64,000 nt of DNA from Xanthomonas bromi (GCF_900092025.1 NZ_FLTX01000009.1:1-64000); one strand, 5' to 3'; counted from the first letter of the stretch, positions 1 to 11,002 are shown. Notes: a model not told the origin generated them from the letters alone. Numbers and translations are program-made.

Positions 1-336
1 GTCGATGTCGTGGAAGCAGTAGTACGGCACGCCGAGCTTGGTGAAGAATTCGAACGCGGCATCGGCCTTGGCTTCGGCGCGGCCCAGCGCGGTGTTACCC
101 GCATCCCACGGATACACGCGGGTGCCCGGGCCGAACGGATCGGCGCCATTGCCGCAGAAGCTGTGCCAGTAGGCCACGGCAAAGCGCAGGTGCTCGGCCA
201 TGGTCTTGTCGCCGATTGTCTTGTTGGCGTCGTAGACCTTGAATGCGAGCGGGTTGTCCGAATCGCGGCCTTCGAAACCGATCTTGCCGATGCCGGGGAA
301 ATATTCTTTCGCGCCGATGTACACGGTGTTGCTCAT
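1..336 (-). CDS. xylA: Xylose isomerase, N-terminal part (cut by window edge)
   Basis: Interconverts D-xylose and D-xylulose in the cytoplasm, the first step of the isomerase route. The first 112 residues are present, from ATG at 334-336, and the gene runs off the left edge. The start ([19 protein letters not shown]) and the segment YYCFHDID match the family; His109 and Asp112 correspond to the catalytic His-Asp pair. It lies 48 bp downstream of xylB on the same strand and is the last visible gene of the xyloglucan operon, where it would take xylose freed by the GH31 alpha-xylosidase. The metal-binding residues lie outside the window, so an active enzyme is assumed and not shown. Confidence 0.95.
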   Translation of the reverse strand, partial: MSNTVYIGAKEYFPGIGKIGFEGRDSDNPLAFKVYDANKTIGDKTMAEHLRFAVAYWHSFCGNGADPFGPGTRVYPWDAGNTALGRAEAKADAAFEFFTKLGVPYYCFHDID

Positions 337-384
337 GGGCTGTGAAGTCCTTGCTGCTGGGGGAGTTGTAGAAAAACCTGTCGA

Positions 385-1878
385 TCAGCCGGCGTAGAGC
401 GGGCTGACGACGTGCAGGTGCTTGAGGAAGGTCTGGTAGTGCTGCTGATACCGGGCCACGCGCTGCGGATCGGGCTGCGCGGCCAGCGCGTCGTCCACCT
501 GCAGATGCTCCAGCACCACCTCCGACAAGGCGGCATCGCCACCATCGGCACGCTCGCAGGCCCACAGCGCCTGCAGCGCGGCACCGAAGGCCGCGCCTTC
601 GGGCTGGGTCGGCACCACGACCTGCAGGTTGAAGATGTCGGCCACCATCTGCCGCCACTGCGCGCTCTTGCTGCCGCCACCGGTGAGCAGGATGGTATCG
701 AACTGCAGACCGGCGGCAACGAAGGCATCGAAACCATTGCGCAGGCTGTAGGTCGCCCCTTCCATCGCGGCGCGATAGAAATGCGCGGCAGTGGTGTTGT
801 GCAGATCCATACCGAACAGGCAACCGCGAGCATCGGGCAAATTGGGCGTGCGCTCGCCGTTGAAGAACGGCAGCAAGACCAATCCGTCGGCGCCCGGTGC
901 GGTGTCGGCGATCATCGCCTCGGTCTGCTCGCGGGTGATGGAGAACATGCGCATCACCGCCTCGGTGGCGACGGTGCAGTTCATGGTGCAGATCAACGGC
1001 AACCAGCCGCCGCTGGAGGAGCAGAACGCGGCCCAGCGTGCGTCATCGTCCACTACCGGGTGATCGGCGTAGGCGAACAGCGTGCCGCTGGTGCCCAGGC
1101 TCATGGTCAGACGCCCCGGCACCACGTTGCCGGTGCCGATGGCGGCCATCATGTTGTCGCCACCGCCGGTGGTCACGCGCACGCCGGCCGGCAGATTCAG
1201 CGCCTCGGCTGCCGCGGCGGACAAGACATAGACCGCGCCGGTTTCCACCAGCGGCGGCAAGGCGGTGCGCAGATCGCGCTGCGCATCGACCGCGCCGAGC
1301 ATGCGCTCGGACCACTGCCGCGTGCGCACATCCAGCCAGCCGGTGCCGGAGGCATCGCCGACTTCGGCAAAGCGCTCGCCGGTGAGCCAGAAGTTGATGT
1401 AGTCGTGCGGCAGCATCACCGTGGTCATCGCTGCGTACGCCTCGGGGCGATGCTTGCGCGTCCATGGCAATTTGGAGGCGGTGTAGCCGGCCATGATGGG
1501 GTTGCCCGCCGTGGCGACACTGCCTGCGGCGCCGCCGACGGCGTCCATGATTTCATCGCATTCCAGCGCAGTGCTGGTATCGCACCACAGCTTGACCGGC
1601 GCGGTGACGCTGCCATCTGCGGCCACCGGCACAAAGCCGTGTTGTTGGCCCGAGACGGAGATGCCACGCACGCGGGCGCGCAGCTCGCCATCGAGCTGCG
1701 CGAAGCAATGCACGATGCCGTCGATCCACCACTGCGCCTGTTGTTCGCGGGTGCCGTCGTCGCGGCTGATCAGTTCCATCGGCGCGGCGATGGTGGCGAC
1801 CACGGCGCGGTCCTGCGGATCGTAGGCCACGAGCTTGACGCTTTGCGTGCCCACATCCAGTCCTACATACAAGCTCAT
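385..1878 (-). CDS. xylB: Xylulokinase (FGGY kinase)
   Basis: Phosphorylates D-xylulose to D-xylulose-5-phosphate for the pentose phosphate pathway. The 497-residue protein opens with the FGGY phosphate-binding motif (YVGLDVGTQSVKLVAYD), has the sugar-binding SGQQHGFVP segment, the catalytic-Asp loop TTGGGDNMM and the C-terminal nucleotide motif LLTGGGSKSAQWRQMVADI. Length fits the family. I chose the ATG at 1876-1878 because the open frame upstream is only the antisense of the neighbouring gene and because this ATG overlaps the TGA of the GH95 gene by four bases, a sign of translational coupling. Together with xylA it forms the downstream end of the xyloglucan operon. Confidence 0.95.
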   Translation of the reverse strand: MSLYVGLDVGTQSVKLVAYDPQDRAVVATIAAPMELISRDDGTREQQAQWWIDGIVHCFAQLDGELRARVRGISVSGQQHGFVPVAADGSVTAPVKLWCDTSTALECDEIMDAVGGAAGSVATAGNPIMAGYTASKLPWTRKHRPEAYAAMTTVMLPHDYINFWLTGERFAEVGDASGTGWLDVRTRQWSERMLGAVDAQRDLRTALPPLVETGAVYVLSAAAAEALNLPAGVRVTTGGGDNMMAAIGTGNVVPGRLTMSLGTSGTLFAYADHPVVDDDARWAAFCSSSGGWLPLICTMNCTVATEAVMRMFSITREQTEAMIADTAPGADGLVLLPFFNGERTPNLPDARGCLFGMDLHNTTAAHFYRAAMEGATYSLRNGFDAFVAAGLQFDTILLTGGGSKSAQWRQMVADIFNLQVVVPTQPEGAAFGAALQALWACERADGGDAALSEVVLEHLQVDDALAAQPDPQRVARYQQHYQTFLKHLHVVSPLYAG

Positions 1879-4238
1879 TGCGTCACCAATCGGTTGTTGT
1901 TGAGTCCCACCTGCTGGGTGCGGCCTGCGCCCAGGTCCAGGTCCAGGGTCTGCCCAGCGTAGGACAGTTGATAGCGCCCGCCACGATCGCTGTGCAGGCG
2001 TGCCTGCTGCAAGCGACCACCCTTCCATTCCTGGTCCACGCTGGCACCGCCGCGCACGCTGCCACGTGGCCAAGCCGCCGGCAAGGCCGGCAGCAGAAAC
2101 ACGCTGCCTCCCCAACTTTGCAGCGGCATTTCGGTGATTCCGGCGGTGCCGCCGAAGTTGCCGTCGATCTGGAATGGCGGATGTGCGTCGAATAGATTCG
2201 GATAGGTGCGGTCGGGCGAAATCAGCAGTTGCATGATGCGATACGCATGCTCGCCATCGGCCAGGCGCGCCCACAGATTCAAGCGCCAGCCCAGGCCCCA
2301 GCCAGTGGCGTTGTCGCCACGGATTTCCAGCGAGCGCCGCGCCGCCGCAGCCAGTTCGGGGGTATCGCGCAGATCGATCTGGCTGGACGGATGCAGCGCG
2401 TACAGATGCGAGAAGTGGCGGTGATGGAGCTCCGGCGCCTGCATATCCCAATCCTGCTGCCCCTCCTGCAACTGCCCCGCCTTGCCGATGCGGTTGGGCG
2501 GCAGTTGCTCGCGCAGCGTGGTCAGCTGCTGCGCCAACCCTGCATCGACGTTCAGCAACGTGCTCATCGCAACGCACTGCGCGAACAGGTCGCGCAACAG
2601 CTGCGCATCCATGGTCGGGCCTGCACAGATGGCGGCACCGAACGGAGGCTGATTTTCCGGCGACATCGACGGGTTGGTCACCATCGCGCCGGTCTGCGGG
2701 TCGCGCATCAAGGTGGCGACGAAGAATTCTGCGGCCCCCTTGAACAAGGGATAGATCTTGCTCAGATACGCGCGGTCGCGCCCGTAATCACAGCGGTCCC
2801 ACAGCTGCTGCAACAACCACACCCCGCCCATCGGCCACAGGCTCCACTTGGCGCCATCGATCGGGCCGGCCTGCCGCCACAGATCGGTATTGGTGTGCAC
2901 CACCCAGCCCGGCACGCCGTAGATCGCCTGTGCGGTGTGGGCGCCGGTGCCGGCGAGATCGAACAGCATGGATTCCAGCGGTTCAACGCACTCGTGCAAT
3001 GCGTTCGCCTCGCTGGGCCAGTAGTTCATCTCGGTATTGATGTTGATGGTGTACTTGCTTTCCCACGGCGGCTGCATCAGGTCGTTCCAGATGCCCTGCA
3101 GGTTGGCCGGCTGGGTGCCGGGCCGCGAGCTGCAGATCAACAGGTAATGGCCATCTTGGTGATACAGCGCTGCCAGTGCCGGGTCGTTGCCTTCGGCGAA
3201 CCGCGGCACGCGGTGGTCGGTGGGCAGCGCTGCCGCGTCGCTGGTGCCCAGGTCGATCGCCACGCGCCGGAACAGGCGTTGGTGATCGGCCAGATGCGCA
3301 CGCAGCAACGCCGGGAAATCCAGTTTGGCGGCCTTGTCCAGGCTTGCTGCGGTCAGTGCGAGCGGGTCGCCATCGACGGCATCGAAGCGCTGGTAACTGG
3401 TCGCAGCGCTGAGCAGCAACACCACTTCATCGGCAGCGTCGATACGCAAACGGTCACGCACCTGGCTGAGCTTGCCGCCGGTGACCTGCGGCAGCACTCG
3501 CAACGCAAAACGCAGCTTGCCTTCGATACCGGCAAAGCTGCCATTGCGACCACTGAACAGCAAACCACCCTGCTCCGCCGTGATCTCGCCGTTTTGCGGG
3601 CTGTCGATGCCCACTTGCAACGAGATACCGCCCGGGCGGTCGCACGACAACCGCATCACGATGCATTGCGCTTGCGCAGAGACGAACACTTCACGCCGAT
3701 GCAGCGCGCCGCCGGAGCGAAACGTGGTCGTTGCCACCGCGGTGTCCAGATCGAGCTGACGCCGATAGTCACTGATGCCATCGGCGCGATCAAAACCCAG
3801 CAACAGATCGCCCAAGGGTTGATACGGCATCTGCTTGTGCGGACGCGAGAGCAGTTTGGCATCGGCCAGTGTTTCGGCCTCGGCATAGCGCCCGGCAAAG
3901 ATCAGCGCACGCACCTGCGGCAAGGCCGCCGACGCGTCCGGGCTGGTGGAATCGTAGGGCCCGCCTGCGTAGAGCCTGTCTTCGTAGAGTTGCAGGCGCT
4001 CGTGGGCAATACCACCCCACACCATCACACCGAGTCGCTCATTGCCGACCGGTAAGGCCTCCCCCCATTCATTGGCTGGTTCGCGATACCACAACTGCAG
4101 CGCATCGGCCGGCGCCACGGCAGGCAGCATGGCGTTTTTTGAAGCGCGCGCGTCCGGTCCGGCCACCGGCACGGCACCCAGGACCGTAACCGCGGCTCTG
4201 GTTGCCTTGCACACTTCACGCCGGGTCAGCACGGCCAA
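1875..4238 (-). CDS. GH95 alpha-L-fucosidase
   Basis: A 787-residue glycoside hydrolase of family 95, expected to remove terminal alpha-1,2-L-fucose from xyloglucan side chains by inversion. Visible family signatures are the Asn pair in NINTEMNYWPSE, the likely general acid Glu in MSPENQPP, and the Asp in PFQIDGNFGG. The N-terminus has a twin-arginine-like start (LTRREVCKATRAAVTVLGA), so export to the periplasm is likely. The frame begins with TTG at 4236-4238, just after an in-frame TGA; GTG at 4230-4232 is another candidate, and neither has a clear ribosome binding site. It sits between the GH31 gene (85 bp upstream) and xylB (4-bp overlap). An alpha-L-galactosidase activity is possible in this family. 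Confidence 0.88.
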   Translation of the reverse strand: MAVLTRREVCKATRAAVTVLGAVPVAGPDARASKNAMLPAVAPADALQLWYREPANEWGEALPVGNERLGVMVWGGIAHERLQLYEDRLYAGGPYDSTSPDASAALPQVRALIFAGRYAEAETLADAKLLSRPHKQMPYQPLGDLLLGFDRADGISDYRRQLDLDTAVATTTFRSGGALHRREVFVSAQAQCIVMRLSCDRPGGISLQVGIDSPQNGEITAEQGGLLFSGRNGSFAGIEGKLRFALRVLPQVTGGKLSQVRDRLRIDAADEVVLLLSAATSYQRFDAVDGDPLALTAASLDKAAKLDFPALLRAHLADHQRLFRRVAIDLGTSDAAALPTDHRVPRFAEGNDPALAALYHQDGHYLLICSSRPGTQPANLQGIWNDLMQPPWESKYTININTEMNYWPSEANALHECVEPLESMLFDLAGTGAHTAQAIYGVPGWVVHTNTDLWRQAGPIDGAKWSLWPMGGVWLLQQLWDRCDYGRDRAYLSKIYPLFKGAAEFFVATLMRDPQTGAMVTNPSMSPENQPPFGAAICAGPTMDAQLLRDLFAQCVAMSTLLNVDAGLAQQLTTLREQLPPNRIGKAGQLQEGQQDWDMQAPELHHRHFSHLYALHPSSQIDLRDTPELAAAARRSLEIRGDNATGWGLGWRLNLWARLADGEHAYRIMQLLISPDRTYPNLFDAHPPFQIDGNFGGTAGITEMPLQSWGGSVFLLPALPAAWPRGSVRGGASVDQEWKGGRLQQARLHSDRGGRYQLSYAGQTLDLDLGAGRTQQVGLNNNRLVTQ

Positions 4239-4323
4239 CGCCGTGCTGCGTCACCGGAACCGCCCGCGACTGCCTTGCGGCGTTCCCGCATCTGCTTACC
4301 CGTCGACTGAAGACAGCCTGCGA

Positions 4324-7227
4324 TCATCGACGACGCGCTTTGCCGGACGCAATCTTGCGCTGCAACACGCTGACCGGCTTGCCGTCGTACTGGATGCTGG
4401 TGTCGCTCTTGGGCTCCAGCGCACCGGCATCGTCGCGCGGGCCATCGACGAAGCGCACATGGATGGTGCGTTTGGCCTGCATACCGGTCCAGCTGCCTTC
4501 GCGCTTGCCGATGCTCAGCTCGCCCTTGGCCTGGTTCCACACCAGCGGGATGCGGCTGAACTCGCCTTTCTCGTAGCCGTAGCCCTTGCCGTCGTCCTCA
4601 TAGAGCGAGAACTGACCATCGGCACCGGTATAGACCACCACAGTGAGCGGCGGGTCCGGCTTCTGGTCCACGTATTCCTGCACCGGGCCGGTCGGCACGA
4701 TGGAGCCGGCACGCACGAACAGCGGCATGCGTTCGATCGGCGCAGCCGCTTCGATGCTCTGGCCGCCGTCGTAGCGCTTGCCGGTGGCGAAATCCAGCCA
4801 ACTACTGCCGGCCGGCAGGTACACCTGGCGCGAGGTAGCGCCGAAGCGGGTCACCGGTGCGACCAGGAACGCGGGCCCGAACAGGTATTGGTCGTTGATG
4901 TCGCGGACCTTGGGATCGTCCGGAAAGTCCATCATCATGCCGCGCATGATCACGCCATCGCGCTGGTAGGTCTCGCCGGCCAGGCTGTAGATGTACGGCA
5001 GCAGCGCATAACGCAGACGGTTGTAGTAGGCCATGCTGTCGTAAAACGGCGTGCCTTCCGGGGCGATGTTCCAGATTTCGCGGTACGGGAACTGACCGTG
5101 CGAACGGAAGATGGGCACGAACGCGCCGAACTGGAACCAGCGCGTGTTGAGCTCGCGCCATTCCGGCAGGTGGGCCGGATCCTGGTCTTTATACCGCTTC
5201 TCCACCGCAAAGCCGCCGATGTCGAAGGTCCAGTTGGGCAAGCCCGACAGCGCCATGTTGACGCCGGCGGAGATCTGGTCGCGCATGTCGTCCCAACGCG
5301 AGACGATGTCGCCGCTCCACACCGCCACCGCATTGCGCTGGGTGCCGGCATAGCCCTTGCGCGAGAGGATGAACACGCGCTTGTCGTCGGCAGCACGGTC
5401 GCCCACGTACACGCCATGCGTATGCGGTAACGGGTAGGAGTTGAAGTATTCGGTGGACGAACCCAGCGCGTTAGGCGTGGTGCGTGCCTTGCGCTCGGCA
5501 ATATCCAGGTTGGAATGCACGTCCGGCTCATCGGCGTCCATCCACCAGGCATCGAAGCTCTTGCTGTTGAGCTTTTCGTTGATCTGGCGCCAGTACATGG
5601 CCTGCGCCTTTTCCGAGTACGGATCGTAGAACGAGTTCTTGTAGCCCTTGCCGATCCAGTCTAGCTCGCCCACTTCCACGTTGCGCTTGAACATGAAACC
5701 CGCCGCGTCCAGTTCCTTGTAGTTGGCGGTGGTGGGATAGAACTTGGGCCAGATCGAAATCATGATCTGCGCATGCAGGTCGTGCACGGCCTTGACCATG
5801 CCGTCCGGATCCGGGAAGTGCTTGGGGTCGAAGTCATGCGAACCCCAGGCATTCTCGGGCCAGTACGACCAGTCGAGCACGATGTTGTCCAGCGACAGCT
5901 TGCGCTTGCGGTATTCGGCCACCGCGCCGATCAGTTCATCCTGGCTCTTGTAACGCTCGCGGCTCTGCCAGAAGCCATACGCCCACTTGGGCAGCATCAC
6001 CGACTTGCCGGTGAGTTCGCGATAACCGGCCACCGCCTGGTCGTAGGAATCGGCCTTGACGAAGTAGTAGTCGATCATCTGCCCGGCTTCGGACCACAGC
6101 GACAGGTCCTTCGCTTCGGCGGCCGGCAGCGGGTCGCGGTGCAGCAGCGCGATGTAGCTGGGGTCGATCAGGTCCCATTCGATCTTGACGGTGTGGCGTA
6201 TGCCGGGCTGCAGGTCCAGCTTGAACTCGTGATTCCACGGATTCCAGTTCTGCCGCCAGCGGTCGATCACCAGCTTGCCGTCCACGTACAACTTGGCGTA
6301 TTCGCTCGAATACAGCGAGAAGGTGTGTTCGCCACCGGTGAGCGCTTCGATCTGCCCGCTCCAGGTGACCTGCATGCGGCTGTCCTTGTCCTTGGTGATC
6401 GCCTTCTTCGGGAACTTGGGCAGGTCGCTGAGGTATTGATAATTCACCTCGCTCTCGCGGCGTTCGAGGATTTGCTTGCCGTTGATCGCATAACGTGCGG
6501 TCAGCGCCCCGGCCCTGCCTTTGGCGTCGTACAACTTCAGCGTTTTCGGCAGCGGTTGTAGACCGCGCGGATCGCCCAGGCGGCTGATCGAGTTGTTGTC
6601 CCACAGCAGGCCGTAGTTGCGGCTGGACACCAGGTACGGCACCGCCATGTCGATGTTGTTCTGCTGCAGCTCGACATTGCGGCCCTTCTGGTTCATCCAG
6701 CCCTGCTGATGCTGGCCGAAGCCGTACAGCGCTTCGTCATCGGGCGACTGGAAGCGCTGGCGCACGCTCAGGTACTGCTTGCCCTCCACTTTCAACGGCG
6801 CAAAACTGCGTCCACCAGCGACTTCCGACAACACCGGCTTGCCGCTTGCGTCGGCGAAGCTGACATGGCCATCGACGGTGGACACGATGGCGGTGACCTT
6901 GCCGGTCTTCAGCTGCACGCTGTCGCCCTGCTCGGCGACTTGGAAGGCGCTATCGCCCTGCACCGGCACGCGCATCAGGCTGGGGCTGCGCGCGAAATCG
7001 CCGTCCGGATCGGCACTGACGCGGATGATGCCGGCATCGACCACCTGCAGGCGCACCGCTGCGGCGCCCTTGGCGCTCGGCACCACGGTAACGCCATCGG
7101 CGGCCTTGCGCACGTCCTGCGCATGTGCGGCATTGGCCAACAAGGCCAGCGACAACGCCAGGCAATGGGCAAGCGGTGTGCGTCGGTTTGCAGACGCCGC
7201 GTCGGCGGAACGGATGGTGGTTTGCAT
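4324..7227 (-). CDS. GH31 alpha-xylosidase with PA14 insert
   Basis: A 967-residue exported enzyme that should release alpha-1,6-xylose from the non-reducing end of xyloglucan oligosaccharides. The signal peptide ends near LLANAAHAQ. A galactose-mutarotase-like N-domain is followed by a PA14-type insert (from about RMQVTWSGQIEALTGGEH), as in alpha-xylosidases of xyloglucan loci. The catalytic barrel has the nucleophile Asp in WWMDADEPD and the acid/base Asp in AVWSGDIVSRWDDM. ATG at 7225-7227 is preceded by a good GGGAG site. It lies between the GH35 and GH95 genes. The PA14 insert and the gene context favour xylosidase over glucosidase activity. Confidence 0.9.
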   Translation of the reverse strand: MQTTIRSADAASANRRTPLAHCLALSLALLANAAHAQDVRKAADGVTVVPSAKGAAAVRLQVVDAGIIRVSADPDGDFARSPSLMRVPVQGDSAFQVAEQGDSVQLKTGKVTAIVSTVDGHVSFADASGKPVLSEVAGGRSFAPLKVEGKQYLSVRQRFQSPDDEALYGFGQHQQGWMNQKGRNVELQQNNIDMAVPYLVSSRNYGLLWDNNSISRLGDPRGLQPLPKTLKLYDAKGRAGALTARYAINGKQILERRESEVNYQYLSDLPKFPKKAITKDKDSRMQVTWSGQIEALTGGEHTFSLYSSEYAKLYVDGKLVIDRWRQNWNPWNHEFKLDLQPGIRHTVKIEWDLIDPSYIALLHRDPLPAAEAKDLSLWSEAGQMIDYYFVKADSYDQAVAGYRELTGKSVMLPKWAYGFWQSRERYKSQDELIGAVAEYRKRKLSLDNIVLDWSYWPENAWGSHDFDPKHFPDPDGMVKAVHDLHAQIMISIWPKFYPTTANYKELDAAGFMFKRNVEVGELDWIGKGYKNSFYDPYSEKAQAMYWRQINEKLNSKSFDAWWMDADEPDVHSNLDIAERKARTTPNALGSSTEYFNSYPLPHTHGVYVGDRAADDKRVFILSRKGYAGTQRNAVAVWSGDIVSRWDDMRDQISAGVNMALSGLPNWTFDIGGFAVEKRYKDQDPAHLPEWRELNTRWFQFGAFVPIFRSHGQFPYREIWNIAPEGTPFYDSMAYYNRLRYALLPYIYSLAGETYQRDGVIMRGMMMDFPDDPKVRDINDQYLFGPAFLVAPVTRFGATSRQVYLPAGSSWLDFATGKRYDGGQSIEAAAPIERMPLFVRAGSIVPTGPVQEYVDQKPDPPLTVVVYTGADGQFSLYEDDGKGYGYEKGEFSRIPLVWNQAKGELSIGKREGSWTGMQAKRTIHVRFVDGPRDDAGALEPKSDTSIQYDGKPVSVLQRKIASGKARRR

Positions 7228-7331
7228 GGTCACTCCCTTGGAATTGCGAAACGTTGCCGCGGGGGCGGCAGCGCATGGGTGAGGTGAGGCGACGTCGTCG
7301 ATACGGCATCGCTGCGTTGTCGCGGGCACGC

Positions 7332-9074
7332 CTAGTTGTAGGTCGCCAGCGTGATCTTGAGCAGCTGCGGCACGCTGGAAAAATTGACGCCGTAGTCGGT
7401 CTGGTCGCCATTCCAGTTGCGCTGGAACTTCCACGCGTCGCCTTCATATACGCCTTCCTCGACCCGGTCGTAGATCATGTTGGCGGTGGCGTCGCTGGCC
7501 GGGTGCAGGGTCACACGCGCGTGGTAGCCGGTGACCAGAAATTCATCCGGGCCCAGCTCGGCGATCAATGCGGCGCCGATCGGCTCGGGGTTGCCCGGCG
7601 GCTCACCCTTGAACCAGAACTGCGGTACGCCATAGGTGATGGTGGCGCTCCAGCGGTCGTTGAGCTTGAGTTCCTGCACGGCTTGGTCGGGTTCTTCGGC
7701 GGTACCGTGCAACTTGCCTTCGGACGCAGCCTTGGCGAACGGGCGCATGCCCATGCTAACGGCCTGGAAACCCAGCGCGAACGGTGCCAGCGTTTCTTCA
7801 TCGACATGCTTGGCGCCCAGTGGATAATTAGAATATCGGGTGAAATCGATGCCGAATGCCGACCAGCCAATGCCATCGTGGCCCAACGTGGGATACAGGT
7901 AACGCGCGTATTCGGGGCGGTTGCCGGTTTCGGCGACGAACAAGGCATTGTCCGGGCGCGCGTAACGCTCCAGCACCGTGGTGTACATGCGGTACTCGGG
8001 CATGTAGATGTCTGGCGCCAGCAGATCGATATGCGGGCCGGCCGCCTTCCAGACATCGAGCATGTTGTCGGTGGGGCCACCGCTGGCGTACTGGCCGGGC
8101 TGGCCCGGATTGAAGGGGCCACGCAGCGCGGCATTGACGTACATCGGCAGCGGATACTCGGCCTTACCGGCCTCGACGACCTGGTCGATGTAACGGCCGA
8201 TCGACCACGCGTGGAAGATCTCGTCGGCATCGGCGCCGAACACCTGCGCCCAGCTGCCCGGCTGCTTGTTCAAGCGCTTGAGCAGTGCATCCGGTACCGG
8301 GCCGTCGAACAATTTTTGCGCCATCGGCGAGAAGTCGCGCACGCTGCCGTAGGTGCCCGCCTCGTTCTCCGGCTGGATCATGATCACGGTGTGTTGCGGG
8401 TCCACTTTCTTCAGGTGCTGCATGAAAGCGACGAACGCCTTGCGGTCGGCATCCAGCGTGGCCTGCGCGTGCGGCGATAACGAACCGATCGACTTACCGT
8501 CGCGGGTGACCACGCGCGGGAAGCGCTGGTTATCGGTCTTGACCCAATGCGGCGCGTACTGCGGCCCGTTGTTCTTCCAGGTCGCAAACCACAACAGCAC
8601 CAGACGTATCTTGTGCTCACGCGCGTGGGTGAGCAGCGTATCGACGAAGGAGAAATCGAAGGTGCCTTCTTCCGGTTCCACCTGCTCCCAGGCGATCGGC
8701 ACCTGCACGGTATTGGGACCCATCATCTTGATGGCGGGCCACACCTTGTCCATCACGCCGGGATAGTTGCTGGAGTTGTTGACCTGCGCGCCCAGGATCA
8801 GGAACGGCGCGCCATCGACCAGTAACGCATGCTTGCCATCCTTGCTGACGAACTGCGGCATCGGCGTCTGTGCGGCCGGCGCCTGCGCAGACGCCGGTGT
8901 TGCCGTGGCCGTCGTGGCAGCAGGTGTGATTGCCGCAGGTTTGCCGGCATCGCCTTGCTCGCCGGAGTGACACGCAGCCAGGGCAAGCGTCAGCGCGGAA
9001 AGCAGCAGCGGACGCAGGCAACGCCGCGCGTTGGAACGGCAGATGACGCCTGCGACGGGGAAATGCATGGACAT
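7332..9074 (-). CDS. GH35 beta-galactosidase lipoprotein
   Basis: A 580-residue family 35 glycosidase that should trim beta-1,2-galactose from xyloglucan oligosaccharides. The N-terminus is a lipoprotein signal ([13 protein letters not shown], lipobox LAAC), followed by an Ala/Thr/Pro-rich linker and the barrel. The acid/base Glu is in [14 protein letters not shown] and the nucleophile Glu in [18 protein letters not shown] at 9072-9074 has CGGAG four bases upstream. A GTG at 9087-9089 overlapping the stop of the acetylesterase gene is an alternative. The free galactose product has an obvious destination in the galactonate operon at 15933-19490. Confidence 0.9.
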   Translation of the reverse strand: MSMHFPVAGVICRSNARRCLRPLLLSALTLALAACHSGEQGDAGKPAAITPAATTATATPASAQAPAAQTPMPQFVSKDGKHALLVDGAPFLILGAQVNNSSNYPGVMDKVWPAIKMMGPNTVQVPIAWEQVEPEEGTFDFSFVDTLLTHAREHKIRLVLLWFATWKNNGPQYAPHWVKTDNQRFPRVVTRDGKSIGSLSPHAQATLDADRKAFVAFMQHLKKVDPQHTVIMIQPENEAGTYGSVRDFSPMAQKLFDGPVPDALLKRLNKQPGSWAQVFGADADEIFHAWSIGRYIDQVVEAGKAEYPLPMYVNAALRGPFNPGQPGQYASGGPTDNMLDVWKAAGPHIDLLAPDIYMPEYRMYTTVLERYARPDNALFVAETGNRPEYARYLYPTLGHDGIGWSAFGIDFTRYSNYPLGAKHVDEETLAPFALGFQAVSMGMRPFAKAASEGKLHGTAEEPDQAVQELKLNDRWSATITYGVPQFWFKGEPPGNPEPIGAALIAELGPDEFLVTGYHARVTLHPASDATANMIYDRVEEGVYEGDAWKFQRNWNGDQTDYGVNFSSVPQLLKITLATYN

Positions 9075-9085
9075 AAGACTCCGAG

Positions 9086-11002
9086 TCACCAGGTATCAGT
9101 GCGGAAAGGGGAAACAGGAAGGGCGTCGCGATTGATCAGGTTGGCGTCGTCCGGGCTTTCGCTCCAGCCGTAGCGCACGGCTAACGGTGCGGCGACTGCT
9201 GCGCTGCGCACGATCACGCGCTCGCTCTCGATCTGCGCGGTGGCCGGGTGGAAGCGTTGATCGGCGCCGGCAATACGAAAGCCCTGCACTGCACCACCGC
9301 CGCGCACCTGCAGTGCACTGCCCTGCAAGTCGAAGCTCAGCACCGCGCTGCCTCCATCAAAACTCGCCCGCTTGAACACCGGCGCGCTGTACACCAACGT
9401 CTCGCCATAGGCCACATGCCGCGCTGCCAGCGCCAGGCGATGACCGACATCGCGCTTGTCGGTGGGATGGATGTCGGTCGGGTTGCCGATGTCGATGATG
9501 ACCGCCTGCCCGGTTGCCGGAAGCGCCAGTGTCTTGGACTGCGACTCGCGCAACAGCGCCCAGGGGCTCAGCTCGCCCTTGTCGTCGCCGGACTTGAAGT
9601 TGGCCAGCTGTACCCAGAGGAACGGCAGCTTGTTGTCGCCGCGTTCGGCACGCCAGTGCTGGATCATCGCCGCAAACTGCTCGCGGTATTTCACCGCACC
9701 GGTGTCGGTGGCATTGGTTTCGCCCTGGTACCAGAGCACGCCCTTGACCGGCAACGGCTGCAACGGATGAATCATCTGGTTGTACAGCAGCGTGGGCAGC
9801 TGATTCTTGTTGTCGGTCAAAGACACCCGCACCGCGGCGGGGCGGAACTTCCAGCCGCTCAGTGCGCGCTTGGTGCCGCCCTTGGTCTGCACAAAGCGTT
9901 GCTCGTCCAGGCCGTGCATGCCGCCACCGCCACTGAGGTCTTCCACGCGCACGGCGATGTGGTTGACGCCCGCCTTGAGCACCGCCGCTGGCACCTGGTA
10001 AACGCGTGGCAGGTTCCATTGCTTTTCGTTGCTGCCGACCTGCTGGCCGTTGACATAGGTGATATCCGAATCGTCGATCTGGCCCATACCCAGCGAGACA
10101 CCTGCTTTGGCCTCGGCAGCGCTCAGCGTCATCGTGGTGCGATACCAGGCGATGCCATCCATGCCGTCATAGCCGCTGGATTCCCACTGTTTTGTGACTG
10201 GAATGCTGTCCCAGTCGCTGTCGTCGAACTCCGCTTCGCGCCATTGCGGCATTTCGCCGTTCACCTTGGGCCAGCGCGCGAGGCGCTTGCCGGTGGCGGC
10301 CTGCGCGGCGGCATCGCGTTGCTTGATCGCCTCGATCGCCCCCTTGTTCTGATCGGCATTCAGACCCAATGCGGCGGCGTCCATCCACGCCTCGATCGAA
10401 CTGCCACCCCAGGTGCTGTTGACGATGCCGATCGGCACACCGGTGCTGGCGCGCAGCTCCTTGGCGAAGAAGTAACCCACCGCAGTGAATTCGCCGGCGT
10501 TGGCCGGAGTGGCGGCCTTCCAATCGCCACCGGCCAGACGCGCCTGCGGCTGCACCGACCACGACTTGGGCACCTTGAAATGCCGCAATTGCGCATCGTT
10601 GGCAGCAGCCACCGCTTGCGGGCCGTCGCTGGCCTGGGCCAACGGCCATTCCATGTTCGATTGCCCGCTGGCCAGCCACACATCGCCGACCAGCACATCG
10701 CGCAGCCGTACGTCGCCGCCATCGCCCTGCACCCGCAGCACATACGGACCACCGGCCTTGTGCGCAGACAGTTCGACCTTCCATTGCCCTGTTGCATCAG
10801 CCTTGGCGGTGGCGCGCTTGCCGTCGAAGCTGACCGTGATCGCGGCATTGGGCGCAGACCAGCCCCACACCGGCATCGGTCGATCGCGCTGCAACACGGC
10901 GCCATCGGCAAACAACAGCGGCAGCGTCGGCAATGCCCAGGCGGCCGGGCTGGCCAGTACCAGACCCAGCAGGCAGCCACGACGAACCAAAGAAGCGGTC
11001 AT
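9086..11002 (-). CDS. CE20-type xyloglucan acetylesterase (SGNH hydrolase)
   Basis: A 638-residue exported SGNH hydrolase, annotated in many genomes as sialate O-acetylesterase. Here the context points to carbohydrate esterase family 20, defined from a Xanthomonas citri xyloglucan acetylesterase that removes acetyl groups from galactosyl residues. The signal peptide ends near SPAAWA. Catalytic Ser is in [11 protein letters not shown] and the Asp-x-x-His pair in [15 protein letters not shown]. The SGNH fold is interrupted at about residues 255-355 by a jelly-roll insert ([16 protein letters not shown]...), the layout known for this family. ATG at 11000-11002 has GGAG eight bases upstream. It is the first intact gene after the GH74 remnant and would clear acetyl groups so that GH35 can act. 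Confidence 0.85.
   Translation of the reverse strand: MTASLVRRGCLLGLVLASPAAWALPTLPLLFADGAVLQRDRPMPVWGWSAPNAAITVSFDGKRATAKADATGQWKVELSAHKAGGPYVLRVQGDGGDVRLRDVLVGDVWLASGQSNMEWPLAQASDGPQAVAAANDAQLRHFKVPKSWSVQPQARLAGGDWKAATPANAGEFTAVGYFFAKELRASTGVPIGIVNSTWGGSSIEAWMDAAALGLNADQNKGAIEAIKQRDAAAQAATGKRLARWPKVNGEMPQWREAEFDDSDWDSIPVTKQWESSGYDGMDGIAWYRTTMTLSAAEAKAGVSLGMGQIDDSDITYVNGQQVGSNEKQWNLPRVYQVPAAVLKAGVNHIAVRVEDLSGGGGMHGLDEQRFVQTKGGTKRALSGWKFRPAAVRVSLTDNKNQLPTLLYNQMIHPLQPLPVKGVLWYQGETNATDTGAVKYREQFAAMIQHWRAERGDNKLPFLWVQLANFKSGDDKGELSPWALLRESQSKTLALPATGQAVIIDIGNPTDIHPTDKRDVGHRLALAARHVAYGETLVYSAPVFKRASFDGGSAVLSFDLQGSALQVRGGGAVQGFRIAGADQRFHPATAQIESERVIVRSAAVAAPLAVRYGWSESPDDANLINRDALPVSPFRTDTW

Noticed and set aside
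412-1962. Long open frame opposite xylB, and similar long antisense frames opposite most large genes (for example 2229-4055, 11303-13609, 59654-61198)
   Set aside because: They are antisense to genes with clear family motifs, show no family motifs themselves, and are expected in GC-rich DNA where the third-position bias keeps the opposite strand open.
9086-11002. Sialic acid metabolism suggested by the usual label sialate O-acetylesterase
   Set aside because: No sialic acid genes are nearby; the neighbours all act on xyloglucan and the jelly-roll insert fits the CE20 layout.
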